A stretch of 64,000 nt of DNA from Mesobacillus jeotgali (GTDB lineage Bacteria > Bacillota > Bacilli > Bacillales > Cytobacillaceae): contig NZ_CP109811.1 of the NCBI RefSeq assembly GCF_014856545.2, positions 4,148,001 to 4,212,000 of the forward strand, read 5' to 3'. Each line of letters begins with the position of its first letter. Positions within the stretch are counted from its first letter, which is position 1. The notes under the pieces were generated by a model. That model was not told where the DNA came from. It saw only the letters and a program-made list of their open reading frames with translations, and did not search any database. Below, piece after piece: positions 11,424-20,079 of this stretch. The position numbers were made by a program, and so were the translations under genes.

Positions 11424-11535
11424 TTTTATTGGCGAAAAAATTTTTTATTGGCGATTTTCAAATTTTATTGGCGATAATTTGATTTTATTGGCGATTTTCA
11501 CAACTTTATTGGCGAAAATCAATTTTTATTGGCGA
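11424..11535. repeat. Periodic intergenic array, family A
   Basis: Six copies of TTTTATTGGCGA (one with CTTTATTGGCGA) end at 11435, 11454, 11474, 11494, 11515 and 11535, so the spacing is 19-21 bp. The bases between cores are A/T-rich and differ. The array sits in the 590-bp gap between the his promoter and the yvoF terminator. The rest of the gap, 11210-11400, holds a short stretch open on both strands that I could not identify. Confidence 0.85.
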
Positions 11536-11642
11536 CTTGGAAATTTTCGCTGATTTTTTCCAGTTCATGAACTCAAGCGCACCCGTTTTTTCATCGCAGG
11601 CCACAATTCGATATAGTCAGGATCAACTATGAAAAAATGCAA

Positions 11643-11676
11643 AAAAGCGAAGCGGAGTAGAATCCGTTTCGCTTTT
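11643..11676 (-). terminator. Terminator of the lgt-yvoF gene cluster
   Basis: AAAAGCGAA-GCGGA pairs with TCCG-TTTCGCTTTT around GTAGAA. On the minus strand TTTTTTGCATTTTTTC follows. It lies just past the yvoF stop codon at 11679. Confidence 0.85.
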
Positions 11677-11678
11677 AG

Positions 11679-12212
11679 TTAGTTGTTTGTCCCATAAATT
11701 TCATCATTTGCCCAGCGTTGTGCCAGTTCTTCCTTTGTGTAGATCACACGCATCGGGTTGCCGCCGACAAAGGCTCCGGCCGGGACGTCTTTGTGGACTA
11801 GTGTTCCGGCGGAGACGATGGCGCCGTCCCCGATCCTGATGCCGGGCATGATGGTGGAATTGGCGCCAATCATGACTTCGCTGCCAATCTCAACATCGCC
11901 GAGGCGGTATTCCTTAATCAAGTATTCATGTGCCAGGATGGTCGTGTTATAGCCAATGACCGTATTGCGGCCAACGGAGATTTTTTCCGGGAACATGACG
12001 TCGAGCATGACCATCAGCGCAAAGGAGGTCTGGTCGCCGACCTTCATCCGCAGAAATGTACGGTACAGCCAGTTTTTTATACCGAGGAACGGCGTATATC
12101 GTGCCACCTGGATGACGGCGAAATTTTTGACGACCTTCCAGAACGGGACGGTTTTATAAACATGCCAGAGTGAGTTTGCTCCTTCTACTCGATAACGAGT
12201 CGTCCTTCTCAT
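11679..12212 (-). CDS. yvoF: Left-handed beta-helix acyltransferase YvoF
   Basis: A 177-residue protein of the hexapeptide-repeat acetyltransferase family. The C-terminal half shows the repeated [LIV]GxxxxI pattern, such as IGSEVMIGANSTIMPGIRIG, and ends with the typical GGNPMRVIYT. The acceptor is unknown. I start it at the ATG at 12212 with GGGGTGTAGA before it, matching B. subtilis YvoF. An in-frame TTG at 12224 falls inside ppaX. It closes the yvoD-ppaX-yvoF cluster. Confidence 0.9.
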   Translation of the reverse strand: MRRTTRYRVEGANSLWHVYKTVPFWKVVKNFAVIQVARYTPFLGIKNWLYRTFLRMKVGDQTSFALMVMLDVMFPEKISVGRNTVIGYNTTILAHEYLIKEYRLGDVEIGSEVMIGANSTIMPGIRIGDGAIVSAGTLVHKDVPAGAFVGGNPMRVIYTKEELAQRWANDEIYGTNN

Positions 12213-12213
12213 T

Positions 12214-12858
12214 CTACACCCCAAGGATTGGCAGGATATCAGCCATGTTTTCCAGAATGTAGTCTGGCTTGTATTCCTCTAGATGCTCTCTTCCTTTTAT
12301 GGACCAGGCAACTCCAGCCGTTTTTGTGCCGGCGTTTTTGCCGCCGAGGATATCATGATGGTTATCACCGACCATGATCGCACGGTCCGGTGAGGATCCA
12401 AGCATGTCCAATGCTTTTAAAAGCGGCTCGGGATCGGGCTTCGCTTTTTCAACATGGTCAAGTGCGACGACCACCTCGAAAAACTCGTCCAAACCTGTCA
12501 GCTTCAAGCCCATTTGAACTACATCAGATCGCTTAGTCGTGACGATTCCCATATGGAAGCCGTTTTCCTTCAGCGTCCTGACCGTTTCATACACTCCCTC
12601 GAAACCTTTTACCAGCAGGTCGTGGTTTGCCAGGTTGTAAGTCCGGTAGGTTGTGATCATTTCCTCGTAGCCTTCTGGATCCAGCTTCTCGAATGATTCC
12701 TTTAAAGATGGCCCAAGAAACGGAAGGACATCCTCCCGTTTGTATTGGCCGGGATAATAGGTTTCCATTGTATGGAGAAAAGATGAAATAATCAGTTCGT
12801 TTGTATCAATCAAAGTCCCGTCAAGATCGAACAGGACTGTATCTATTTTATTGCTCAT
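12214..12858 (-). CDS. ppaX: Pyrophosphatase PpaX, HAD family
   Basis: PpaX hydrolyses the pyrophosphate released when HPr(Ser-P) is dephosphorylated by HprK; the hprK gene is in the same cluster. The 214-residue HAD hydrolase has the nucleophile motif DLDGTLID (residues 11-18), the motif II threonine in GIVTTKR (near 107), the lysine KAKPDPEP and the acidic pair VGDNHHD (near 170). It overlaps yvoD by 11 bp. Confidence 0.93.
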   Translation of the reverse strand: MSNKIDTVLFDLDGTLIDTNELIISSFLHTMETYYPGQYKREDVLPFLGPSLKESFEKLDPEGYEEMITTYRTYNLANHDLLVKGFEGVYETVRTLKENGFHMGIVTTKRSDVVQMGLKLTGLDEFFEVVVALDHVEKAKPDPEPLLKALDMLGSSPDRAIMVGDNHHDILGGKNAGTKTAGVAWSIKGREHLEEYKPDYILENMADILPILGV

Positions 12859-13792
12859 ATACTGCTTCCTTTCTTTTCGCGATGTCCGCGCGGTTCCAGA
12901 TGATCGCGACTGTGATTGTCAGTAATATTGCTACACCAAGGCGGATCAACAACAGCGGCAGCACTGGAATGCCAAGCGGAACGAAAATCAATGTATCCTC
13001 AACTACAGCGTGGCAGGCAACAAGGAAAATAAACGCCAGCGTGACATCCTTTTTGCTGACTCCATCCTCCTGGACTGCCTGGATCATTACGCCAGCGCCA
13101 TATGCAAGCCCGATCAGCAGGCCGGCTGCCATTGTCGTCGAGGTGTTCTCCTTCATGCCGAGCGCTCTTGTTGCAGGTGCCATCCATCTTGAAAAAACGG
13201 CAAGCCACTGCTTATCCTTCATGATCTGGACAACGACCATCAGCGGTATGACGATGATGGCCAGCTGAAATATGCCGAGCCCCGCCTTCGTAATGCCTTC
13301 AAGCAGGATCGCTCCCCATCCTGAAACCTCTTCACTTTTAGCAGGGATCATCCCGTATTTCGCGATTTCAGATCCGCCATTCCAAACAAGATTGATGACC
13401 ACTGCAGATATGAACGCAAGCCCTAAACGTACGAGGACGATGATCCACAGCTTGACGCCAACCTTGACGGCTACACTCGATTCAACCAGCATATTATGCG
13501 AAAAGCTCAGCATCACCGCAATGATGAAGACTTCTTTTACCGTCAAATCAAGCGTCAGGATTGCTCCAATTGCTGCGTATAAATTAAGGAAATTCCCAAT
13601 GACAAGCGGAATCGCCGCATCTCCTGACAAGCCGAACAGCGACATCAAGGGCGTGATCAGTTTGATTAACCACGGAAGGATTGGGGTGTATTGTAGGATC
13701 GACACAATCAAGGTGACGGGAAAGATGACCTTCCCGAGCGCCCAAGTTGTGTTCAAGCCAACCATCAACCCTCTTTTTAATGTAGAACCCAT
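12848..13792 (-). CDS. yvoD: Membrane protein YvoD, nucleoside-recognition (Gate) domain
   Basis: A polytopic membrane protein of about 314 residues with Gate-type hydrophobic repeats, related to spore maturation SpmA/B and nucleoside transporter gates. Its substrate is unknown. I prefer the ATG at 13792 (MGSTLKRG) because GGGAGAG lies eight bases upstream; the ATG at 13828 has no ribosome binding site. It lies between lgt and ppaX, and overlaps ppaX. Confidence 0.85.
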   Translation of the reverse strand: MGSTLKRGLMVGLNTTWALGKVIFPVTLIVSILQYTPILPWLIKLITPLMSLFGLSGDAAIPLVIGNFLNLYAAIGAILTLDLTVKEVFIIAVMLSFSHNMLVESSVAVKVGVKLWIIVLVRLGLAFISAVVINLVWNGGSEIAKYGMIPAKSEEVSGWGAILLEGITKAGLGIFQLAIIVIPLMVVVQIMKDKQWLAVFSRWMAPATRALGMKENTSTTMAAGLLIGLAYGAGVMIQAVQEDGVSKKDVTLAFIFLVACHAVVEDTLIFVPLGIPVLPLLLIRLGVAILLTITVAIIWNRADIAKRKEAVYEQ

Positions 13793-13865
13793 TGAAGCAT
13801 CTCTCCCATTTGTTATGCCTTGATTCATTTTATTTATTGATTTTCACTTTTAGTAACCCGAAATT

Positions 13866-14678
13866 CTAGTTCTCTAAATATCGTACTTTCGAATAGCCTT
13901 TGACTCTTCTGAAAATCCATAAGCCGATTGCAAAAACAATCAATGCGATCGAAATGGTCTGGGCAATCCTCAATGATTCTGTCAGCATCAGGCTGTCTGT
14001 GCGCATTCCTTCAACGAAGAAGCGGCCGATTGAGTACCAGATAACATAGCTGAGGAAAATCTCCCCGCGGCCCAGGTTGACTCTGCGCAATGACATCAGC
14101 AGGATGAAACCAAGCAAATTCCAAATTGATTCATACAAGAACGTTGGATGATAATATGTTCCATTGATATACATCTGGTTGATGATGAACTCAGGCAGGT
14201 AGAGGTTCTCCAAAAACGCCCTCGTCACTTCCCCGCCATGTGCTTCCTGGTTCATGAAGTTTCCCCAGCGGCCGATTGCCTGTCCAAGGATGATGCTGGG
14301 CGCTGCGATATCCGCAAGCTTCCAAAACGAAACGTTCCGTGACTTCGTAAAGAAATACGCAGTTACAACGGATCCGATCAGCGCACCGTGAATCGCGATG
14401 CCGCCATTCCAGATCTTGAAAATCTCGCCTGGATACTGTGCGTAATACTCCCATTGAAAAATTACATAGTAAAGTCTCGCTGATAAGATCGCGATCGGTA
14501 TGGCCCAGAGCATCAGATCCGCAAAAATATCTTTTGGCAGACCGCGGCGTTCACCTTCTCGCATGGCAATCCACAATGCAAGCGCAATCCCAAGCCCGAT
14601 GATGACGCCATACCAGTGTACCTGAATCGGCCCGAGCGAAAAAGCAATCGGGTCAATCGGCTGAATATTTTTCTCCAT
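13866..14678 (-). CDS. lgt: Prolipoprotein diacylglyceryl transferase
   Basis: Lgt moves diacylglycerol from phosphatidylglycerol to the lipobox cysteine of prolipoproteins in the membrane. The 270-residue protein has seven predicted membrane segments and the Lgt signature [14 protein letters not shown] (near residues 135-150) preceded by [12 protein letters not shown]. Lipoproteins in this window that depend on it include PrsA and the GerC-type protein. It is downstream of hprK in the conserved hprK-lgt-yvoD-ppaX order. Confidence 0.97.
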   Translation of the reverse strand: MEKNIQPIDPIAFSLGPIQVHWYGVIIGLGIALALWIAMREGERRGLPKDIFADLMLWAIPIAILSARLYYVIFQWEYYAQYPGEIFKIWNGGIAIHGALIGSVVTAYFFTKSRNVSFWKLADIAAPSIILGQAIGRWGNFMNQEAHGGEVTRAFLENLYLPEFIINQMYINGTYYHPTFLYESIWNLLGFILLMSLRRVNLGRGEIFLSYVIWYSIGRFFVEGMRTDSLMLTESLRIAQTISIALIVFAIGLWIFRRVKGYSKVRYLEN

Positions 14679-14700
14679 GTCATTTCCCCTTTTTCACAAG

Positions 14701-14820
14701 AAAAGCGCAAGCTACTTGTCCAGCCCCGACAAGCGCTGGAGGGCCGACCGGTGAAGTCGTTCTTTGACTTCATTGGGCGGACCGAAGCGACTCGAGGGGC
14801 TAGGCGCTGAAGCTGGACAA
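14701..14820. repeat. Palindromic 120-bp intergenic repeat element
   Basis: A GC-rich, highly self-complementary block between hprK and lgt. Outer arms TTGTCCAGC (14716-14724) and GCTGGACAA (14812-14820) match perfectly. Inner arms TGAAGTC (14752-14758) and GACTTCA (14766-14772) form a central hairpin, and AGCGCT-like and CAGCCCC/GGGGCT segments can pair between them. Similar elements are, from memory, common between genes of Bacillus-related genomes. It looks like a small non-autonomous repeat. It appears only once in this window. Confidence 0.65.
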
Positions 14821-14888
14821 TTCTCGAAGTGAATTTTATATATAGCGAATAATTTTAAAAATCATTCGTACCAACACTTTAGCCGTTA

Positions 14889-14908
14889 TTAATCAAACGT
14901 TTGATTAA
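14889..14908. promoter_or_regulatory. 20-bp perfect palindrome, possible operator
   Basis: TTAATCAAACGTTTGATTAA is a perfect palindrome centred on CG. It recurs with 18 identical leading bases at 26968-26987. A CG centre is usual in LacI-family operators. It lies between hprK and lgt, about 210 bp upstream of lgt. Confidence 0.5.
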
Positions 14909-14996
14909 GGCTTATTATTGTTTTCAAATCAAGGTTTTCAAGACCCTCTTGTAAAAGAGTCCCCACTTCATTCATGCAATTAGCTTTGTTTACTTC

Positions 14997-15932
14997 TTAA
15001 TGTTCATCATGGTCGCCGTCTTCGATGACATCGGACAGCCTGTTGGTGAATTGCTCTGCTGCATTGACACCCATGCGCTTCAGCCTGAAGTTCATCGCTG
15101 CTACCTCGATGATGACAGCAAGGTTTCGGCCGGGACGTACAGGAATTGTCAGCTTGGTTATATCGGTGTCGAGAATTTTCATCTTCTCTTCATCAAGGCC
15201 CAGTCTGTCATAGGATTTTTTCTGATCCCAAATCTCAAGGTCAATGATCAGTGAAATCCGTTTATGCGAACGTACGGCACCAGCACCGAACAGCGTCATC
15301 ACATTGATGATTCCTACCCCGCGAATTTCCAGAAGATGCTCAATCAAATCCGGCGAATTTCCGACCAGAGTCCCGATATCCTCCTGGCGGATTTCAACAC
15401 AATCATCGGCTACGAGACGATGTCCCCTCTTTACCAATTCGAGCGCTGTTTCACTTTTACCAACTCCGCTTTTTCCGGTGATCAGGACGCCGATTCCATA
15501 TAAATCGACCAATACCCCGTGAACTGCAGTTGTCGGTGCCAGCTTGCTCTCGAGATAGTTTGTCAGATGACTGGAGAGCCTAGTTGTTTTTTGCTTCGAA
15601 CGCAGGAGTGGCACTGATTCTCGCTCTGCCGCCTCGACCAGTTCAACTGGAACCTCCATGTCCCTTGTGACAATGATGCCCGGAGTAATATCTGTACAAA
15701 GCTTTTGCATCCGCTCTGTCCTGTCGCGAGAGTTCAATTTCTCAAAGAAGGTCAGTTCTGTTTTACCGAGAAGCTGCAGGCGCTCCGCAGGATAGTATTC
15801 AAAATAACCAGCGATTTCGAGGCCCGGCCTTGAAATATCAGTAGTCGTAATCGGACGATTGATTCCTTCCTCTCCGCTTACCAATTCCATGTCGAATTTC
15901 TTGATGAGGTCTTTAGTACGGACTTTTGGCAA
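14997..15932 (-). CDS. hprK: HPr kinase/phosphorylase
   Basis: HprK phosphorylates HPr on Ser46, and reverses this, controlling carbon catabolite repression through CcpA. The 311-residue protein has an N-terminal MurF-like domain and a C-terminal kinase domain with the P-loop [16 protein letters not shown] (near residue 152) and the HprK signature around [21 protein letters not shown] (near 200-220). RBS is GGAGGAAC. A 320-bp gap with a repeat element separates it from lgt. Confidence 0.97.
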   Translation of the reverse strand: MPKVRTKDLIKKFDMELVSGEEGINRPITTTDISRPGLEIAGYFEYYPAERLQLLGKTELTFFEKLNSRDRTERMQKLCTDITPGIIVTRDMEVPVELVEAAERESVPLLRSKQKTTRLSSHLTNYLESKLAPTTAVHGVLVDLYGIGVLITGKSGVGKSETALELVKRGHRLVADDCVEIRQEDIGTLVGNSPDLIEHLLEIRGVGIINVMTLFGAGAVRSHKRISLIIDLEIWDQKKSYDRLGLDEEKMKILDTDITKLTIPVRPGRNLAVIIEVAAMNFRLKRMGVNAAEQFTNRLSDVIEDGDHDEH

Positions 15933-16082
15933 AGAAGTTCCTCCTTTATTAGGACGTTAATTTTCCACATGATAACAATACTTTTTATTTTAGCACTTTT
16001 TCATGAAGAACCAAATACAAGGAGCTAAAAAACAGCTTAGATTCGCAGAGAACATTTGAATTCGTATTAGCAGAGACGAGTG

Positions 16083-16118
16083 GCGGTCTATACAACCGCT
16101 GGCGGGCATTTGTATAAT
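16083..16118 (+). promoter_or_regulatory. nagAB promoter with NagR/DasR-type (dre) operator
   Basis: The core GTCTATAC (16086-16093) fits the GntR/HutC-family consensus GTMTAKAC and lies in a GCGGT/ACCGC inverted repeat. It overlaps a candidate -35, TATACA (16089-16094). A perfect -10, TATAAT, is at 16113-16118, 18 bp downstream. This arrangement would let a NagR-type repressor block transcription of nagAB. Confidence 0.6.
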
Positions 16119-16172
16119 AAGAGTAACAAAGGGTAAAGAAAGAAGAACAGGACATAACTATCAGGTGATAAA

Positions 16173-17342
16173 ATGAAGGATTTAATGCTGATCAATGCCA
16201 GTGTGTTAACACAAGATGGCATGATTGAAAAAGGTTACATTTTAATAAAGGACGGGAAGATTGCCGAAACGGGATCCATATCCTCCCTCCCCCAACATCA
16301 GGCAGAGGTTGTCGCGCTTCCAGAAGACAGCACGATTGTCCCAGGATTTATCGATGTGCACATCCACGGTGCAGGTGGAGCCGATACGATGGATGCGACC
16401 ACTGAGGCGCTCACGACGATGGCGTCAACCCTCCCTGAGGAAGGAACCACAAGCTTCCTGGCAACGACAATCACCCAGGAGCAAAAGGCCATTATGAATG
16501 CTTTGGAGAATGCTGCCGAATATATCGAGCACCATAACCAGCCGGGTAAAGCTGAGGTACTTGGGCTTCATTTAGAAGGTCCTTTCATCAATGAATCGCG
16601 AAAAGGAGCTCAGCCAGCACAGTACATCCTCACACCGGATATCGAGCAGTTCATGAGGATGCAGGAAGCTTCGGGAAACAATATCAGGCTTGTAACACTC
16701 GCTCCGGAAAAAGAAAATGGCAATAAACTTATAGCTTACCTGGCCGAAAATGGTGTCATCGCCTCGGTCGGCCACTCGGATGCCACTTACGGTCAAATGG
16801 CTGAAGCAGTAAAAGCAGGAGCTACCCATGTGACGCATTTGTTCAATGGCATGCGCGGGATGCATCATCGAGATCCGGGCGTAGCCGGTGCTGCCCTGCT
16901 TTTTGAAGAGTTGAAGATTGAAATGATTGCGGACGGAATCCATGTCGTTCCCGAAATGGTCGATTTATCGATTCGCGCCAAAGGAACGGATGGAGTCATT
17001 TTGATTACCGACTCAATGAGAGCGAAGTGCCTTAAAAGTGGCACTTACGACCTTGGCGGACAGGAAGTCAGCGTCGCGGACGGGAAGGCTCTTTTAGCTG
17101 ATGGCACATTGGCTGGCAGTATTTTAAAAATGAAAGATGCTTTGAAGAATATGATGGAATTTACAGGCATCAGTCTTGAAGAAGCAGTTAAGCTTGCCAG
17201 CGAGAATCCCGCCAGGCAGCTGAAGGTTTTTGACCAAAAAGGAAGCATTGCACCTGGCAAAGACGCTGATCTTGTCGTATTGGACCGTAACCATCAGGTT
17301 GCCATGTCGTTTTGCCGTGGAGTACCTAGCTATACTCGATAA
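16173..17342 (+). CDS. nagA: N-acetylglucosamine-6-phosphate deacetylase
   Basis: NagA removes acetate from GlcNAc-6-P, the first step of amino-sugar catabolism and of cell-wall recycling. The 389-residue amidohydrolase has the HxH metal site DVHIHGAGGADT (near 59), GLHLEGPFI (near 130), the SVGHSDATY and THLFNGMRGMHHR motifs (near 200-225) and the catalytic Asp in LITDSM (near 275). The start has AGGTGATAAA upstream. nagB follows 27 bp downstream. Confidence 0.97.
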   Translation: MKDLMLINASVLTQDGMIEKGYILIKDGKIAETGSISSLPQHQAEVVALPEDSTIVPGFIDVHIHGAGGADTMDATTEALTTMASTLPEEGTTSFLATTITQEQKAIMNALENAAEYIEHHNQPGKAEVLGLHLEGPFINESRKGAQPAQYILTPDIEQFMRMQEASGNNIRLVTLAPEKENGNKLIAYLAENGVIASVGHSDATYGQMAEAVKAGATHVTHLFNGMRGMHHRDPGVAGAALLFEELKIEMIADGIHVVPEMVDLSIRAKGTDGVILITDSMRAKCLKSGTYDLGGQEVSVADGKALLADGTLAGSILKMKDALKNMMEFTGISLEEAVKLASENPARQLKVFDQKGSIAPGKDADLVVLDRNHQVAMSFCRGVPSYTR

Positions 17343-17369
17343 CAACAGCTTTGAAAGAGGTGATGACGT

Positions 17370-18095
17370 ATGAAATTGATTTCAACTTCAAACTACGAGG
17401 AACTGAGCCAAAAAGCTGCAGAGGAAATCATCTCACGAATAAAGCAGAATCCATCGCTCAACCTTGGACTTGCTACCGGGAGTACGCCAACTGGCCTCTA
17501 TCAGGAGCTCATCAGGGATCATAAGCAGAACAGGACCTCCTACAAAGAAATCAACACATTTAACCTGGACGAGTACATTGGAATTCCCAAAAAAGATCGA
17601 AATAGCTATCACTACTTTATGTGTGAACATTTATTTGAGCACATTGATATTCCGCTTGACCAAACTCATATTCCAGATGGAACAGCGAACAACCTGGACG
17701 AGGAATGCATGCGCTATGAACAGTTCATTGTTGAGCATGGCGGCATTGATCTGCAGATTCTCGGAATAGGACAGAACGGGCATATTGGTTTTAACGAACC
17801 AGGGACTCCCTTTGACAGCAGAACGCATATCATCGACCTGGCAGAAAGCACACGGAAAGCAAACTCCAGGTTCTTTGAATCATTGGAGGATGTTCCTAAG
17901 CAAGCGATCACCATGGGAATTGCCTCGATCATGGATAGCAAAGAAATCTTCCTGCTTGTTTCCGGAGCCTCCAAGGCAAAAGCACTATCTCGTTTAATCA
18001 ATGGCGAAGTCAGCGTGCAATTCCCTGCCTCCATCCTTCAAAAGCATGAAAATGTGACGATTTTTGCTGATAAAGAAGCGACAGGATTACTTTAA
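17370..18095 (+). CDS. nagB: Glucosamine-6-phosphate deaminase
   Basis: NagB isomerises and deaminates GlcN-6-P to fructose-6-P and ammonia. The 241-residue protein has the phosphate loop GLATGSTPTGLYQ (about 33-45), catalytic LDEYIG (near 65) and the GIGQNGHIGFNEPG motif (near 133-146). It is the short Bacillus form without the allosteric C terminus of E. coli NagB. A nagR gene, which often follows nagB in bacilli, is absent. Confidence 0.97.
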   Translation: MKLISTSNYEELSQKAAEEIISRIKQNPSLNLGLATGSTPTGLYQELIRDHKQNRTSYKEINTFNLDEYIGIPKKDRNSYHYFMCEHLFEHIDIPLDQTHIPDGTANNLDEECMRYEQFIVEHGGIDLQILGIGQNGHIGFNEPGTPFDSRTHIIDLAESTRKANSRFFESLEDVPKQAITMGIASIMDSKEIFLLVSGASKAKALSRLINGEVSVQFPASILQKHENVTIFADKEATGLL

Positions 18096-18136
18096 GACTT
18101 CTATATGAAAATGCTCTTTTCGCAGAAAGTATATAG

Positions 18137-18160
18137 AGACCCAATTTTAGGGTCTTTTTT
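18137..18160 (+). terminator. Terminator of nagAB
   Basis: AGACCC (18137-18142) pairs with GGGTCT (18150-18155), followed by a T run. Confidence 0.85.
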
Positions 18161-18311
18161 TAATGAGAAGTGAGAGCTGATTTTCGTTAAATGTCGAAAA
18201 GGAAAATAAATCATTGCTTATTTCCACGGAAATAATCGAACCTGCCTGTCGAAATATTTGTCTCGCTCGCTTAAAATGAGGGTACTACATAAAACAAAAG
18301 GGGTAGATGTC

Positions 18312-18539
18312 ATGTTGAAGAATTTCCAGATTGATGATCACATTAAGAACCAAATGACGGATGAAATAAAGAGATATTTCCTTGAAGAACGTGGAGAGGA
18401 GCTAGGGGATCTGGCTGCATTGCTGATTCTTGAGTTTGTTGCAGATAAGCTCGCTCCCCACTTCTATAACATCGGAATCCAGGATGCCCACGAGTTTATG
18501 TCGCAACGGGTTGAGGATATTTTTGAATTGAATAAATAA
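18312..18539 (+). CDS. DUF2164 family protein
   Basis: A 75-residue acidic protein of unknown function. It has the DUF2164 pattern EIKRYFLEERGEELGDLAA (about 20-38) followed by a conserved FYNIGIQDA segment. The start at 18312 has AAAGGGG nine bases upstream; the longer frame from 18258 lacks such a site. It stands alone between the nagAB terminator and the amidase. Confidence 0.75.
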   Translation: MLKNFQIDDHIKNQMTDEIKRYFLEERGEELGDLAALLILEFVADKLAPHFYNIGIQDAHEFMSQRVEDIFELNK

Positions 18540-18701
18540 TAGCTGAGTTATTTTCGGAGGATAAGTCCCCTGTAGAAGGATGGTTAAGAAAAGCAATACC
18601 CCATTTAAAAACTGGCTTTATCTAATGTCACTATGTCCTTTTTCTGCCTTTGGTCATATATATACTGATGAGGAAATCTTTTATCGGAAGGTGTGATAAT
18701 C

Positions 18702-19463
18702 TTGAAGATCATGCTTGATGCTGGGCATGGCTACAACACCCCGGGTAAGCGAAGTCCTGATGGTATGAGAGAATATGAGTTTAACAGGGCTGTGGCGAAT
18801 TACGCCAGACAGCTGCTGGCAAACTATAAGAATGTTACAGTGTATTTTTCTCATTCCGATCAGCGGGATGTATCATTGAAGGCTAGGACAGATAAGGCAA
18901 ACAGCCTGAATGTAGATATATTTGTTTCGATTCATGCCAATGCTTTTGGCAGCGGCGGCTGGAGCAATGTCGGCGGTATTGAAACATTTGTCTATCCAAC
19001 AAGGCCGCCTGTGGCTTATCAGTTAGCGCAAAAGATTCAACGCACCCTTGTCATCTCAACAGGCCTCGAAAACCGTGGTGTAAAAACAGCCGATTTCCAT
19101 GTCCTAAGAGAAACTGAAATGGACGCCGTGCTGGTGGAATGCGGCTTCATGACCAACCGAAATGAAATTAAACTGCTCCGTTCTGAAACATATCGCCGAA
19201 CGATTGCAGAAGGAATTGTGAAAGCATTAGCAGAACAGTTCAGGCTGCAGCGCAAGGCTAATGCTGCACCGGCACCTACACCAGCGCCCGCACCAAAGCC
19301 AGAACCAACGCCTGCTCCGTCATCCGCCAAATCCTCTGCGCCAGCCAACAAAGGCGGGCTATATAAGGTTCAGGTTGGAGCATTCGAAAATGAGGAAAAT
19401 GCCCAGGAACTTGCACAACGATTACTGAAAGCGGGCTTTGAGGTCTATATAGATAAAGAATAG
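18702..19463 (+). CDS. N-acetylmuramoyl-L-alanine amidase with SPOR domain, CwlC-like
   Basis: It cuts the amide bond between MurNAc and L-Ala in peptidoglycan. The 253-residue protein has an Amidase_3 domain (about 1-175) with zinc-ligand regions LDAGHG, the Glu of EYEFNRAV and SIHANA, then an Ala/Pro-rich linker (about 185-213) and one SPOR domain (LYKVQVGAFENEENAQELAQ) that binds denuded glycan. No signal peptide is seen, as in B. subtilis CwlC, which acts from the mother cell at spore release. The start is TTG at 18702 after GGAAGGTG. Confidence 0.9.
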   Translation: MKIMLDAGHGYNTPGKRSPDGMREYEFNRAVANYARQLLANYKNVTVYFSHSDQRDVSLKARTDKANSLNVDIFVSIHANAFGSGGWSNVGGIETFVYPTRPPVAYQLAQKIQRTLVISTGLENRGVKTADFHVLRETEMDAVLVECGFMTNRNEIKLLRSETYRRTIAEGIVKALAEQFRLQRKANAAPAPTPAPAPKPEPTPAPSSAKSSAPANKGGLYKVQVGAFENEENAQELAQRLLKAGFEVYIDKE

Positions 19464-19465
19464 AT

Positions 19466-19494
19466 AAAGGCCGACACAAATGTGCCGGCCCTTT
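19466..19494. terminator. Bidirectional terminator between amidase gene and yvlD
   Basis: AAAGGCCGaCACA and TGTGCCGGCCCTTT pair around AA between two convergent stop codons, with A- and T-rich flanks. Confidence 0.85.
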
Positions 19495-19498
19495 ATAT

Positions 19499-19855
19499 TT
19501 ATTCTTTTGATTCACGCAAGAATGTGTTCTGGATGACCAGATTTGCGATTGACATGATGATTGCCGTAAGCAGTGCCATGCCAAAACTGGAGATCTCGAA
19601 AGAACTTCCCATCAAACTATCTGTCAGTGTCAGCGTGATTGCATTGATGACAAACAAGAATAGTCCCAGGCTAATCACAGTTACAGGAAGTGTCAGCAAA
19701 ATCAAGATTGGCTTAACGAGAACATTCAAAATGGAGAGAATGAAACTTGCTCCTAAAGCGGCACCGAAGCCAGAAAGATATATATCATTCTCGAAATAGC
19801 CGGCAAGAGCCATGAAGAGAACAGCGTTAATGACAATCCCTAACAGCCACCTCAT
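19499..19855 (-). CDS. yvlD: Phage holin family 4 membrane protein YvlD
   Basis: A 118-residue protein with four predicted membrane segments, of the Phage_holin_4_2 / YvlD family. A role in lysis is not implied: this is a chromosomal gene at the end of yvlABCD, a cluster tied to cell-envelope stress in B. subtilis. The spacing to yvlC is only 4 bp. Confidence 0.85.
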   Translation of the reverse strand: MRWLLGIVINAVLFMALAGYFENDIYLSGFGAALGASFILSILNVLVKPILILLTLPVTVISLGLFLFVINAITLTLTDSLMGSSFEISSFGMALLTAIIMSIANLVIQNTFLRESKE

Positions 19856-19859
19856 CTTT

Positions 19860-20060
19860 TTAATACCCTTCCCTGTTTGGCATGACGAACACTAATATAA
19901 GGTAGATCATAGCCATTGGAAAAAATGCTGTACTGAACGTCAAGATTACAAATAATATGCGCAGCAGCCCCGGACTCATCCCAAAGGATTCGGCCATGCC
20001 CCCAAGCACGCCTGCCAGCATTCGATTTTTCCTTGAGCGGGTTAATTTCATTTCATTCAC
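19860..20060 (-). CDS. yvlC: PspC domain protein YvlC
   Basis: A 66-residue protein made of a single PspC domain: KLTRSRKNRMLAGVLGGMAE at the start, then a hydrophobic segment that should span the membrane. PspC proteins act in phage-shock and envelope stress responses. It is third in the yvlABCD order. Confidence 0.88.
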   Translation of the reverse strand: MNEMKLTRSRKNRMLAGVLGGMAESFGMSPGLLRILFVILTFSTAFFPMAMIYLILVFVMPNREGY

Positions 20061-20079
20061 CCTTCCTGTTTTCGCATTT

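Noticed and set aside
14889..14908. Catabolite-responsive element (cre)
   Set aside because: The centre ACGT fits but the outer TG and CA bases of cre are absent.
18580..18696. 38-codon frame before the amidase gene
   Set aside because: Its only ribosome-like site abuts the ATG and its end overlaps the amidase ribosome site. No support beyond being open.
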